A stretch of 43,027 nucleotides of DNA, taken from positions 1 through 43,027 of the forward strand of contig JAQWDK010000016.1 of the NCBI GenBank assembly GCA_028705495.1, read 5' to 3'. This document shows positions 14,654 to 23,988 of the stretch, piece by piece. Origin of the DNA: Eubacteriales bacterium (lineage in GTDB: Bacteria; Bacillota; Clostridia; Oscillospirales; CAG-382). The notes under the pieces are model-generated. The model did no database searches. It was not told where the DNA came from and saw only the letters and a program-made list of their open reading frames with translations. The translations under genes were made by a program, and so were the position numbers. How positions within the stretch are numbered: the first letter of the stretch is position 1; each line of letters begins with the position of its first letter.

Positions 14654-16564
14654 CTACAAACGATTTATACAGATGAAAACTTTTTCGTTCTGGCTCTCGA
14701 TTGAATGGGTGTAATTCACGGTAAAGTAATCGTGCCCCGTTGTGTCCCTGTCGGGATAATAATAAAACGAACCGTCGCTCATCAGTTCAAGACTTCCTTT
14801 TTCTGGCGGGGATATCGTGGTGAAAACTACTGCCGACTTTTTTATATCAAGCTGCAGCTTCGACTTGAGAACTGTATTCGCATTTATTGTAAAATGGCTG
14901 TTTTTCAGTTTTATTTTACGGTGCTTGAGCTTACCTTTAACATACAGATATGTGTCATCATATATCGAACGGAAGCTTGGAGTTGATGATTTATACGCTT
15001 TATAATATTCACCGGGTGCTATACCCTGATAAAAACTGCATATCGTTTTTTGACATCCGGCATCAGTATAATAACGCAGATAATCGCGATATCTGTTCAA
15101 ATATACACTACTCTCGAGTGAAAGCGGATGTATCTCGAGTTGCACCCCTGCTCCGATCAGCTTAGAAATTTCTATGCTCGATTCAAGCCTTTTAATCGTT
15201 GTATCAAGGTCCCAGATATAGTTGGGCTGCATCGATATGAAATCAAAGCCGAAATCTTTCCATGTACCAATCCCCGGGGCTTGATACCAAGGTTCCCAGA
15301 TTAGTTTGAGTTTTTTATGATGTACATAGTTTGAGTACTCAAAAAGCACATTGGTATAGTCAGGGTCGTCATACGATATCGATTCATCGTACCAATAGAA
15401 CCCCAGAAGTTTTAGATTTTTGAATCTACAGATGTTGAATCTGTTAATGAGAAGCTCTGTCCACCAAGTCAGAACCTTCATTCTGTCGGAAATAATTGCG
15501 CAGTTCTCAACAATGCCATCTCCGTCAACATCACCGAATTCTGTCTGGTTGGGTGACGTAATCAAAATCGGAAGGAGAACTCCGGCTTTGTAATTATCTT
15601 TAAACAATCGAGTTTTTGCTTCTCCGACTGCTGCATCAAGAGAAAAAAGATTGTTATCTTCCGCAAACGTACTTTCAAGATACTCAAGCCATTCTTTTTT
15701 TGTATAAGAAAAGGCTTCGTCGCTTGTCGTATATGCACCCCAAGAGGCTACCATGTCACGCGGCATAAACTGGAACACGTCAAAAAAGGTATCGGTTATC
15801 TTATTCTTTGAGTCATGATAAGCTACAAGAGGCAGGAAATATTCCTTTTTCCACTTCTGTTCCTGGTTCGTTGATTTCGTATAGTTTAGGATTGAAATAA
15901 TGCTCTTTATTTTATCAAGCACAGAAGTGCTCGGAAATTGGTCAGGGAAATTAAACGAGATGTAACCGGGCTTTAACGGAAGCGCATCATCTACCGTCGA
16001 TGCACAACCCAGTACCTCTACTTCATCAATCCATATAAACGAGAGGACATATAAATCGACTTTAACATACCGGGCAGTATACTTATTTCCGAAATTACCC
16101 TTATACTGCATTTTGCCGTATTTGAGATCGCTTTTCGGTGAGTCCACAAAAACAGTTTGCCATGTCAGTCCGTCCTGAGAAAGACTGACCATTAGTTTAT
16201 TCGGTGGTGTTACACCATATTCAGGGTATACACCGAATCCGATACAAATAGCGTCAACAGAACAGCTGTATTCAAGGTCAAATATTATCTCTCGCGCAAT
16301 ACCTGTCGTTATGTGAAAAAACGCAGGGTCGTCAAAACCCAGGTATGATTCAGCGCGAAGGCCGTCAGTCAGCATCTTGTTACCCGGTTGTGTGTTGCTG
16401 TAACTGTTTCGCATACGGTAGTCGAGCGGCACGACCGAACGGATTATATATTCCTTATTTTTTAACACATTATGATATTCTGTTTCGTTTTTTTCCAAAT
16501 TCCTGCTTCTCGGGTTTGTGAATTCCGTATTTATGTAATAATCATCATTGAAAAAAGTTTCCAT
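14654..16564 (-). CDS. DUF4855 protein with discoidin-like and Ig-like domains, no signal peptide
   Basis: A 636-residue protein. About residues 45-190 form an F5/8C (discoidin)-like carbohydrate-binding domain (ARYVKVDLYVLSFIWIDEVEV). About 205-550 form DUF4855, a probable TIM-barrel glycosidase with conserved acidic segments (FYWYDESISY, IWEPWYQAPG, LEIHPLSLES). The last ~60 residues are a cadherin/Ig-like strand repeat (GSLELMSDGSFYYYPDRD). It is a clear paralogue of the secreted protein at 21121-23745 but lacks signal peptide, lipobox and one discoidin domain. No secretion start exists upstream: the frame hits a stop 14 codons before this ATG. It may act in the cytoplasm or be a copy that lost its export signal. 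It follows the DeoR gene. Confidence 0.8.
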   Translation of the reverse strand: METFFNDDYYINTEFTNPRSRNLEKNETEYHNVLKNKEYIIRSVVPLDYRMRNSYSNTQPGNKMLTDGLRAESYLGFDDPAFFHITTGIAREIIFDLEYSCSVDAICIGFGVYPEYGVTPPNKLMVSLSQDGLTWQTVFVDSPKSDLKYGKMQYKGNFGNKYTARYVKVDLYVLSFIWIDEVEVLGCASTVDDALPLKPGYISFNFPDQFPSTSVLDKIKSIISILNYTKSTNQEQKWKKEYFLPLVAYHDSKNKITDTFFDVFQFMPRDMVASWGAYTTSDEAFSYTKKEWLEYLESTFAEDNNLFSLDAAVGEAKTRLFKDNYKAGVLLPILITSPNQTEFGDVDGDGIVENCAIISDRMKVLTWWTELLINRFNICRFKNLKLLGFYWYDESISYDDPDYTNVLFEYSNYVHHKKLKLIWEPWYQAPGIGTWKDFGFDFISMQPNYIWDLDTTIKRLESSIEISKLIGAGVQLEIHPLSLESSVYLNRYRDYLRYYTDAGCQKTICSFYQGIAPGEYYKAYKSSTPSFRSIYDDTYLYVKGKLKHRKIKLKNSHFTINANTVLKSKLQLDIKKSAVVFTTISPPEKGSLELMSDGSFYYYPDRDTTGHDYFTVNYTHSIESQNEKVFICINRL

Positions 16565-16620
16565 AAACAACCTAACTGCAAAAATGCAGACCTTCTTTAT
16601 TTAATAACAAAAACCGTAAA

Positions 16621-17385
16621 TTAAACGCAGCGAAACGAGATACGATTTTGCACCATTTTATCAGCTTCCTTGGGCGAGATTGAGGAATCTGTTATCAAAA
16701 ACTCGGGTATATTCGGTTTGCAAACAACAAACGGTGAGTTTTTTCCGATTTTTGAGCTTTCGCATAAAAGTATAGTTTTTTTAGATTGCGATATAACTTT
16801 TTTCTTCAGCAGCATCTGTTCTTCGCAGCTCTCAGTCGCACCTATAGCCGTATCATAAGCATGACAGGAAATAAAAGCTGCATCAACATAAAAATTGTCA
16901 ATAAAATCCCAAGCAAAATAACCGTTTGTGGAAAGCGATGTTTTAGAAACATAACCGCCGACAAAAACGGTTTGAATCTTCGGAAACTGAGTCAGAGCTA
17001 AAATATTATTTATACCGTTCGTTATAACAGTGAGTTGGTTGAACTCAACTAAAAGCGGAATCATAAAACCTGTTAAGGAGTCAGCATCCAAATATATCGT
17101 TTTGCATTTTTCCACTTCGCGAACCGCTTCTTCAACGATTTTTTGGTATTTTTCTGTTATTTCAACGTCATTTTTATCGATACTTGAAACCGTTTCGTAC
17201 TCAATTAACTTCGCTCCGCCGTGAAACCTTTTAATCAATCCCTCTTCTTCGAGTAGCTTAAGATCTCTTCTCGCAGAAGATTCGCTGATGTAACATTTTT
17301 GACATATTTGTTTAACTGTAACTACTTTAGTACGTTCCGTCTTCAAAAGCTTAAGTATTTCATTATGCCGTATTTCTTTTGGCAT
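16621..17385 (-). CDS. DeoR/GlpR-family transcriptional regulator
   Basis: A 254-residue protein. The N-terminal winged HTH has the family signature SSARRDLKLLEEEGLIKRFHGGA (residues ~35-57, here cut in two: SSARRDLKLLEEEGL and IKRFHGGA). The C-terminal DeoR sensor domain (LDADSLTGFMIPLL, VITNGIN, VFVGGYVS, then GATESCEEQMLLKKKVI) normally binds a sugar phosphate. A near-perfect AAGGAGATATCAAATG start is visible. It is divergent from the GH28-like gene and most likely controls both transcripts, repressing them until a breakdown product of the target glycan appears. The effector is unknown. Confidence 0.9.
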   Translation of the reverse strand: MPKEIRHNEILKLLKTERTKVVTVKQICQKCYISESSARRDLKLLEEEGLIKRFHGGAKLIEYETVSSIDKNDVEITEKYQKIVEEAVREVEKCKTIYLDADSLTGFMIPLLVEFNQLTVITNGINNILALTQFPKIQTVFVGGYVSKTSLSTNGYFAWDFIDNFYVDAAFISCHAYDTAIGATESCEEQMLLKKKVISQSKKTILLCESSKIGKNSPFVVCKPNIPEFLITDSSISPKEADKMVQNRISFRCV

Positions 17386-17462
17386 TTGATATCTCCTTGC
17401 TTGATGTCGTGAATAACTTGAATTTTAAATTTAGTTTTTCGTTCGTTCAGAAACGTTTATTA

Positions 17463-17491
17463 ATGATAGCACTTTTAGCTATGTCTGTCAA
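17463..17491 (-). promoter_or_regulatory. Promoter of the DeoR gene
   Basis: Minus strand TTGACA (17491-17486), 17-base spacer, TATCAT (17468-17463). Just downstream the strand reads AACGTTTCTGAACGAACG, with repeated AACG half-sites at the expected transcription start. That is a plausible site for autoregulation. Confidence 0.7.
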
Positions 17492-17527
17492 TAAAACTGT
17501 TTAACATGAACACGATAAACGAATATA

Positions 17528-17546
17528 TGACCGAATGTGACCGAAT
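17528..17546. repeat. Paired TGACCGAAT sites in the divergent control region
   Basis: TGACCGAAT occurs twice, starting at 17528 and 17538 (10-base step, one helical turn), with a further TGACCG near 17569. The position between the divergent DeoR and GH28-like genes makes an operator likely, but no binding evidence exists. Confidence 0.4.
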
Positions 17547-17660
17547 CGAGTTATTTTATGCAGTTTTAATGACCGTTTATCCATGTTGGTTCAATTCCGT
17601 TGACTTTATTAATAAAATGTTATATCGTTGTTTTGTCAACGATTACAGAGGGGTGAATCA

Positions 17661-18785
17661 ATGGAAATTTACGGAGACGGAATTCACGATGATACAAATG
17701 CAATCCAATATCTTCTTGACAACAACCAAGTTGTAAATCTGCCATTCCCACAAAAGTACTATCTTATTTCAAGACCATTGAAGCTTAGATCAAATCAAAC
17801 CTTAAGACTTGATAGTTTTGCTGCTGTTAAATTGGCGGCAAAAAGCAGCTGCCTTATGGTTTCTTGCGAGCATTGCAACAACGTTGTGCTCGAGGGTGGA
17901 TTATGGGACATGAACAACATGGAGCAAAATCCTAATCCGCTTTGGACCGGTAGCTTCGGAGAAGTAAAACACGATGATATGGACGACAGATATCTCGGTG
18001 TTGCAATGCGTTTTTTTGATGTAACCAATCTTACAATCAAAAACCTTACCGTAAAGGACCCCGTTACCTTCGGTATACAGATAACGAAAGCCTATCAATT
18101 CACTGTTGATAATATTACTTTTGATTACAACCAAGGTAATCCGATCCTTGGAACTATGGATGGTGTACATATTGAAAGTGGCTGTAGGTACGGACGAATA
18201 ACTAACCTGAAGGGTAAAACTTACGATGATCTTTTAGCCATCAACGCTGACGACTTCTATTATGGTGACATTTCTGATATTTCAGTTGATGGTATTTATG
18301 CCGAAGGCGCTCATAGTGCAATCCGTATGCTCGCATCCCAAAGCACTATCGAAAGAATCAGTATCAACAACATTTTCGGTAGCTTTTATCAGTACTGCAT
18401 CGGTATTACGAAGTATTATCATATAGGTGACAAATCCTATAAAGGCAAGTTCGATCAGATAACAATCTCTAACGTATATGCGAGAAAACATTTTAGGTAC
18501 CCTGATTTTTATACCGCAGAGAGCTTTGTTTATCCGTTTATTTTTATCGAAAGAGAGCTTGAGATTAAAAATCTGACCATCAGAGACCTTCACCGCAGAG
18601 AAACAGAGACAGATATTGATACTGTTTTTATCGACATCGATACGGTCATTGAAAATCTGACAATAACCGATTGCTCATACGAAAACGGCGTCGGAAATGC
18701 TCCGTTTTTAACTGTCAAGGGTGATGTAAAGAACATGAACTTCAATAATATAAAGCTTTATGGTGACAACATAAAGCTTATATAA
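17661..18785 (+). CDS. GH28-like right-handed beta-helix protein (polygalacturonase fold)
   Basis: A 374-residue parallel beta-helix protein of the pectinase superfamily. It starts EIYGDGIHDDTNAIQYLL, the typical pectate-lyase/polygalacturonase opening. The active-site region has MDGVHIESG and TYDDLLAIN, matching the N-T-D and D-D motifs of GH28, with HSAIRML after them. No signal peptide is present, so it would act in the cytoplasm on imported oligosaccharides. The start at 17661 has AGAGGGG eight bases upstream. It heads the plus-strand operon. A weak TTGACT / TATATC pair lies near 17600-17626. Substrate could be galacturonan or rhamnogalacturonan pieces; this is inferred. Confidence 0.78.
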   Translation: MEIYGDGIHDDTNAIQYLLDNNQVVNLPFPQKYYLISRPLKLRSNQTLRLDSFAAVKLAAKSSCLMVSCEHCNNVVLEGGLWDMNNMEQNPNPLWTGSFGEVKHDDMDDRYLGVAMRFFDVTNLTIKNLTVKDPVTFGIQITKAYQFTVDNITFDYNQGNPILGTMDGVHIESGCRYGRITNLKGKTYDDLLAINADDFYYGDISDISVDGIYAEGAHSAIRMLASQSTIERISINNIFGSFYQYCIGITKYYHIGDKSYKGKFDQITISNVYARKHFRYPDFYTAESFVYPFIFIERELEIKNLTIRDLHRRETETDIDTVFIDIDTVIENLTITDCSYENGVGNAPFLTVKGDVKNMNFNNIKLYGDNIKLI

Positions 18786-18808
18786 AGAGCTGTAAAAGGA
18801 GTGATTAA

Positions 18809-20314
18809 ATGCAAAAGTGTAGTTATACAAAGCTGTTAACGTTGTTGATGCTTGTCGTCGTTATGGTTCTCGGCTCCTGTCAGACAACCGGCACACAAAG
18901 CTCCAACACCGGTAGCACTGCTTCGGAAGTTTCCGAAATTGTTGAATACGATGATTATGGGCGAGTTTTAATCAAAGATAATGTCCCCACTAATCTCGAT
19001 TTCGGTGGTGAAGATGTCACAATCTTAGTAAGACAGGGCGAGATGTTCGAGCTTGAATTCTATGCCGAAGAATTGTCAAACACCATTATCAACGATGCGA
19101 TTTACAACAGGAATTCGGAAATCGAAGACAGACTGAATGTCAAGATCAAAACACTCGTACATACACCTACAAGCGGATCGTATGCTCCGGTTGATTTCAA
19201 CGGACGGCTTCAGGTTGATATCAATAGCGGCAGGACAGATTATGACTTAATCGCATCATACGGATATTACGGTGTTGTTCTTGGTAACGAAGGTTGGTTC
19301 AGAAATCTTTATGATATTAACTATCTCGATTTAAAAAAGCCTTGGTGGAACCAGGATTTTATTAATGAGATGACCGTTAACAATAAGCTTTATTTCGTTA
19401 TCGGTGATGCTTCATTCACATCTATTGATTATACAACCGGCACATTTTTCAACACAAAACTCGTTGAAGAAATGATCGGTGAAAATTTATATGATGTGGT
19501 TGACCGTGGCGAATGGACCATCGATTACCTTTCCGAGCTTGTAAAAACGCTTTACAAAGACGACGGTAACGGTAATCGTGATGATGAAGATTTTTACGGT
19601 ATCGGAATGGCAACGGCTTCCATGCCGCTCGATGCACTGTTCACGGGCTTCGGTTTGTCAATCACCGAAAAGAAATCCGACAACAACCATGTCCTTAATT
19701 TCTATAACAATGACACAATCAGCTTTTTTGACAAAATGTATGATATGCTTTTCACAAATCCGGGTGTTCTTGCCGGTCAATATACAGGCGAGTCAATCGA
19801 TTTAATGCGTGAAAGATTCGTTGCTCAAAAATCTGTTTTCCACATCGACTCATTAAATGCTATCGAAAACCTCAGAGACGTTAATTTCAGCTACGGTTTG
19901 CTCCCGATACCAAAGCTTTCAAAGGAACAAAAAGAATACTATACCTGCTCGGCAGACATTTATTCTATTTTATCCGTACCAAATTGTCTTGACAATTCTC
20001 GTTTACCGATGGTCGGAGCAACCCTTGAGCTGCTCGCAGCGGAGTCTTACCGCAGTGTAACACCTGCATACTTTGAAGTTATAATGAAAAAAAGATATTT
20101 CGAAACAGAAGACGACGCAAGAATGTATGACATCCTGCTCGGCGGTGCTCGTTATAACTTCGGTGTTGTAAACTCTATTTCGCTTAACGATATACAACAC
20201 CTTGTAAGAACAGTGCTTGATGAAAGAAGCAAAGATTTTACTTCCGCTTATCAGGCAAAAGAAGAGGCTGTAAAACAGAAGCTCGATGAGCTTTTGGAAT
20301 TTTACAATAAATAA
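18809..20314 (+). CDS. Extracellular solute-binding lipoprotein (carbohydrate ABC importer type)
   Basis: A 501-residue family-1-type solute-binding protein. The signal peptide ends in a lipobox VLGSC (Cys24) followed by a Ser/Thr-rich linker, so it is a lipid-anchored surface protein. The mature part has the usual two-lobe pattern (DYDLIASYGYYGVVL, KPWWNQDFINEMTVNNKLYF, then QKSVFHIDSLNAIENL). AGGAG precedes the start. It is 23 bases after the GH28-like gene. No permease or ATPase genes for it are present, so it must work with a transporter encoded elsewhere or act as a surface glycan binder. Confidence 0.85.
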   Translation: MQKCSYTKLLTLLMLVVVMVLGSCQTTGTQSSNTGSTASEVSEIVEYDDYGRVLIKDNVPTNLDFGGEDVTILVRQGEMFELEFYAEELSNTIINDAIYNRNSEIEDRLNVKIKTLVHTPTSGSYAPVDFNGRLQVDINSGRTDYDLIASYGYYGVVLGNEGWFRNLYDINYLDLKKPWWNQDFINEMTVNNKLYFVIGDASFTSIDYTTGTFFNTKLVEEMIGENLYDVVDRGEWTIDYLSELVKTLYKDDGNGNRDDEDFYGIGMATASMPLDALFTGFGLSITEKKSDNNHVLNFYNNDTISFFDKMYDMLFTNPGVLAGQYTGESIDLMRERFVAQKSVFHIDSLNAIENLRDVNFSYGLLPIPKLSKEQKEYYTCSADIYSILSVPNCLDNSRLPMVGATLELLAAESYRSVTPAYFEVIMKKRYFETEDDARMYDILLGGARYNFGVVNSISLNDIQHLVRTVLDERSKDFTSAYQAKEEAVKQKLDELLEFYNK

Positions 20315-20331
20315 TAAAAAGGAGATTCAAA

Positions 20332-21060
20332 ATGAAAAAAGCTCTATTCCTCGCAATCCTTTCTTGTATTCTGCTTCTCTCGTTGTGTTTCACAACAATA
20401 GCAGCCGAGACAAATGTCGCTGAAGGCGCAACCTACACTTACGACAAAAAAACACCGGTGGCTTCAAACGGCGGAGACCCTGACTCAACCAAGTTAACTG
20501 ATGCGGTTTTCGCTGAAGCTAACAGCCTTTGGGATGGCCAGTGGGTTGTGTTTGAAAGCAAAGAAGGCAACACCGATTCTTCTATACTCATCGATCTTGG
20601 CGCAGCTTTCGATATTTCGAAAATATCCTTTAAGATGCTTATCGATTCTCAGAGTGGTGCATCTCTTCCCGTAACCCTTAAAGTCGCTATAGGTGCATCT
20701 TCAAGCTCTCTTACGGAAGTTGCTTCCGAAAGCTATGAATGGGTAGACGGCACAGACGCTAAAGATTTTACAAAGACACTTGACAGCGCTGTATCAGCAA
20801 GATATATTAAACTCAGCATCACCGGTAGAGATTATGGCTGGAACACATATTTCGGTTTTGACGAAGTTATGGTCTACGAGTCTGATGCAGTTACCGAAGA
20901 AAGCAAGACAGAAACATCTAAGCCTGCAGACACAACCGAATCAAAAGCAGAATCAAAACCAAGCACTCCTGAAACAGGTGACAGCTTTGTATATGTCAGC
21001 GCTATGATGGTAATGTCAGTAGCAGCAGCTGCTTGCGTTATCAGAAGAAAAGCAAGATAA
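20332..21060 (+). CDS. Cell-wall-anchored discoidin-like protein with PETGD sorting signal
   Basis: A 242-residue secreted protein. Signal peptide residues 1-24 (ILLLSLCFTTIAAE), an F5/8C-like domain about 28-185 (STKLTDAV...ARYIKLSITGRDYGWN...FDEVMVYE), a Ser/Thr/Lys/Glu-rich linker, then PETGDS, a hydrophobic helix and RRKAR. This tripartite end is a sortase signal of the LPxTG-variant type. The domain resembles those in both DUF4855 proteins, so all three probably recognise related glycans. It sits 17 bases after the binding-protein gene in the same operon. Confidence 0.83.
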   Translation: MKKALFLAILSCILLLSLCFTTIAAETNVAEGATYTYDKKTPVASNGGDPDSTKLTDAVFAEANSLWDGQWVVFESKEGNTDSSILIDLGAAFDISKISFKMLIDSQSGASLPVTLKVAIGASSSSLTEVASESYEWVDGTDAKDFTKTLDSAVSARYIKLSITGRDYGWNTYFGFDEVMVYESDAVTEESKTETSKPADTTESKAESKPSTPETGDSFVYVSAMMVMSVAAAACVIRRKAR

Positions 21061-21120
21061 GAGAGTCTTACGATTTTATTTGACAGGGTATATGGCTCTA
21101 TAATCGGAAGGAACACTTAA

Positions 21121-23745
21121 ATGGCAATAAAAATAAATCAAAAAAAGTTTTTCGCATTGTTAATGGCAGGACTTATTTTACTTGGTACCGTTTCCTGCAC
21201 CAATACTCCCGGCTCGAACTCCGATACATCGGATAAGCTTGTTTCCGGTGAAAATTCGCAAGGTGACGAAAGCGTAACAGATCCTGTCTTTAACGATCCG
21301 AATTATATTCAGCCCAAATATCCTATCGATGACTTTCTGAAAGATGCTGTTGTTCGGGAGGGAGAGCGCAAGCTCCTCTCTCTCGGCAAAAGCTACACTT
21401 CGGATTTCCCTTCGGATACGGCTAATTATCATGATACTGATTTAAAAGAATTAACCGATGGTGTAAGAGGCCCTCTTAACTTTTTAGACAAAAGCTGGGC
21501 AGGCTTCGAGCAAAAGGGCAACAGCACCGTATCGATTACAATTGATATGGGCGAACAAACCGACGGCATTTCGGACATCGAGTTTTCCGCGCTCAGTATG
21601 AAAGATGTCGGTATTACCGTACCGTCATATGTAAAATTCTCTGTTTCAAATGATAACCAGAACTATCACGATATCGGTACGGTTTACATGACCGGAAACA
21701 ACACCGGGCTATATAGTGAAAGCTATATTTTAAAGCTCAATAAATCAATCTCTGTTCGTTATGTCAGAGTTTTCGTACCTAAGGAAAGCTGGTGGTTATT
21801 TGTGGATGAATTCGCTGTTTACGCATATGATGAAAAGCCCGATGAGACAAAGCCTGACTACGGTGACCTTGGTAAGAAGCTTTACACAAACGAAAAAATA
21901 ACAAAAGTAACAACCGAAGTATTCTGGGATAAAAACGAAAGCGATTACGACAAACAAATCAACCTTGTCAAAGGTATTACCCAGAAGGTATATGTGCCGC
22001 TTCCCTTATCTGACAGATACTTCACGGATTATAAAAATTCACTCGCAGACAGTAAGGTTCTAACGGACGGTAAGAAAGAGACAAATATCTGGTCCGAAAA
22101 CTGGTTTAAATCGGTTCACGGTATCGAAAGAAATCTTGTATTCGATCTCCAAAAAACCTCAACCGTCTCCGAATTAAATCTCGGCTTTGCCCAGTCTTTG
22201 GATTCGGGTGTATATCTTCCGAGACTGGTTGAAATTTATCTCTCCGACAACGGTGAAGATTGGCAGCTTGTACACGAGCGCGGACCGATAACTGGCGCAC
22301 CTGACGGCCGTTATGAGCTTAATATAAAACTCGACAAGAATTATAAAGCGAGATTCGTTAATGTAAAACTCGGAGTTTCATGTTTTATGTTCTGCGATGA
22401 AATCGAAGTTATCGGTACCAAGAAAGTCGATTCATCTTCCATTTCTCTAAAACCGACCGGAAGTTATGAAACCAAATTCCCGGGCGATTATATCCGCCCC
22501 GATGACTCGATCTACGGCGGAGCACAGCATATACTCCTCGCACCTTTCTTAAAAGACGCTAGTGCTGTTGCCGGTGAGATAACAAAAGAATACTGGTTGC
22601 CCTATATGGCTTACCTTGACAAGTCCGGTAAAATCGTTGATACGATGTTCGATGCCGTCATGATGGGTGAATACGGCACTATCTTTGAAAAGGGTAAGAA
22701 CGCATCTGCACTCAAAAATTACATCGAAAGCTTGTTTACCGATGGTGCGAACCTTGACGCGCTTGATGAAGTTATCGACGAAATCAAGACAGCTCTCAAC
22801 CTGAAAGATTATAAGATATCGGTCACCGTCAGCCTACCGAGCTTTAATCGTGGCTTTATAAACCAAGACTATAACGGCGACGGAAAATCTGAAGATCTCA
22901 CAACTCTTGAGGGCCTTAAAACAGTCACCGACTGGATGATGACTCAGATTGAAGCAAAGTTCAAAGCAGCAGGTTATAAAAACCTTGTTCTTCACGGTTA
23001 TTATTGGACATCTGAGGGCATTGAGTATCAAAAGCCTTTTGAAGCTGAGCTGATCGAATACACAGCAGCGAAATGCAAAGAAAAAGGTTTTCTTCTATCG
23101 TGGATTCCGTGGAACAACGCGAGCGGATATCAGGAATGGGATAAGCTCGGTTTTGACGTAACCTCAATGCAGCCAAACTACGCATGGTACAGCCTACCCA
23201 AAGAAGTCGTCGGCGAAATCGCAGAGTCAACCAAGCTTTTAGGTATGAGCGTTGAGATGGAAATCCATCCTGCAGCACCGTTTTCGAAGCAGTATTTCGA
23301 CAATTATATGGAATACCTCAAAGGCGGTATCACATATGGTTATATGAACGCTATAAACTTCTATTATCAGGGCGGAATGCCGGGTGAGTACTTCAACGGC
23401 TTAAACAGCGATGGTGTTTACGGCAGAGCTATTTATGATTATACATATAAGTATATCAAAGGCACTCTGAAAATCGAAGAGGTCGAATCTGCCTCTCAGA
23501 CGATAAATATGTACACCAATAAAATCCATAAAGGAAATCTTAACACTGGTGCAAAGGAAAACACCTTCTATCAGCTTGAGACCTCTCCCACATACGGCAC
23601 TATCAAGCTGAGCACAGACGGTGAATTCACCTACACTCCCGCTAAGGACTTTGAGGGCAACGATTCGTTCACCTATACCGTTTACAACGGCTTCTCGGAA
23701 TCAACAAATGTCCAGGTCACAATCAAGGTCAGAATAAGCAACTAA
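21121..23745 (+). CDS. Secreted DUF4855 lipoprotein with two discoidin-like domains
   Basis: An 874-residue surface protein. The signal peptide ends GTVSC (Cys26; position -3 is Thr, so the lipobox is imperfect). Two F5/8C-like domains (about 75-235 and 290-445) are followed by DUF4855 (about 455-795; HGYYWTSEGIEYQ, SWIPWNNASGYQ, EMEIHPAAPF, NFYYQGGMPGEYF) and a cadherin/Ig-like strand repeat (GTIKLSTDGEFTYTPAKD). DUF4855 is regarded as a probable glycosidase TIM barrel; the recurring acidic residues at strand ends fit that. It is a paralogue of the 14654-16564 product with the same domain order plus an extra N-terminal lectin-like module. It closes the glycan operon. Confidence 0.83.
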   Translation: MAIKINQKKFFALLMAGLILLGTVSCTNTPGSNSDTSDKLVSGENSQGDESVTDPVFNDPNYIQPKYPIDDFLKDAVVREGERKLLSLGKSYTSDFPSDTANYHDTDLKELTDGVRGPLNFLDKSWAGFEQKGNSTVSITIDMGEQTDGISDIEFSALSMKDVGITVPSYVKFSVSNDNQNYHDIGTVYMTGNNTGLYSESYILKLNKSISVRYVRVFVPKESWWLFVDEFAVYAYDEKPDETKPDYGDLGKKLYTNEKITKVTTEVFWDKNESDYDKQINLVKGITQKVYVPLPLSDRYFTDYKNSLADSKVLTDGKKETNIWSENWFKSVHGIERNLVFDLQKTSTVSELNLGFAQSLDSGVYLPRLVEIYLSDNGEDWQLVHERGPITGAPDGRYELNIKLDKNYKARFVNVKLGVSCFMFCDEIEVIGTKKVDSSSISLKPTGSYETKFPGDYIRPDDSIYGGAQHILLAPFLKDASAVAGEITKEYWLPYMAYLDKSGKIVDTMFDAVMMGEYGTIFEKGKNASALKNYIESLFTDGANLDALDEVIDEIKTALNLKDYKISVTVSLPSFNRGFINQDYNGDGKSEDLTTLEGLKTVTDWMMTQIEAKFKAAGYKNLVLHGYYWTSEGIEYQKPFEAELIEYTAAKCKEKGFLLSWIPWNNASGYQEWDKLGFDVTSMQPNYAWYSLPKEVVGEIAESTKLLGMSVEMEIHPAAPFSKQYFDNYMEYLKGGITYGYMNAINFYYQGGMPGEYFNGLNSDGVYGRAIYDYTYKYIKGTLKIEEVESASQTINMYTNKIHKGNLNTGAKENTFYQLETSPTYGTIKLSTDGEFTYTPAKDFEGNDSFTYTVYNGFSESTNVQVTIKVRISN

Positions 23746-23839
23746 AATTTATTCCTATAATAAGAAAAGAGCTGTTGCAATAAATATATTATTCGGTGAC
23801 AGACTGTTGAAATAATCGAAATAACATTGTATGTCATCC

Positions 23840-23870
23840 GGGATACTGCCAAATGCGGTATCCCAAATTT
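23840..23870 (+). terminator. Possible terminator of the glycan operon
   Basis: GGGATAC / GTATCCC form a 7-bp stem around an 11-base loop, followed by AAATTTCTTTTC. The T-tract is poor, so this is tentative. Confidence 0.4.
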
Positions 23871-23988
23871 CTTTTCAGCTAGAGATGTATTAGCATATCT
23901 ACTTAACAGTTTTACTAAAGCAAGTTTTACCTCATGTTGCAGTTCGTTATTATACACATGGATGCAGGTACATTTTGTCTGTCTTTTG

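Noticed and set aside
17506..17736. A 76-codon plus-strand frame ahead of the GH28-like gene
   Set aside because: No ribosome site, overlaps the real start in another frame and lies in the divergent control region.
21061..21120. Internal promoter TTGACA...TATAAT before the secreted DUF4855 gene
   Set aside because: The spacer is only 13 bases, too short for a normal promoter.
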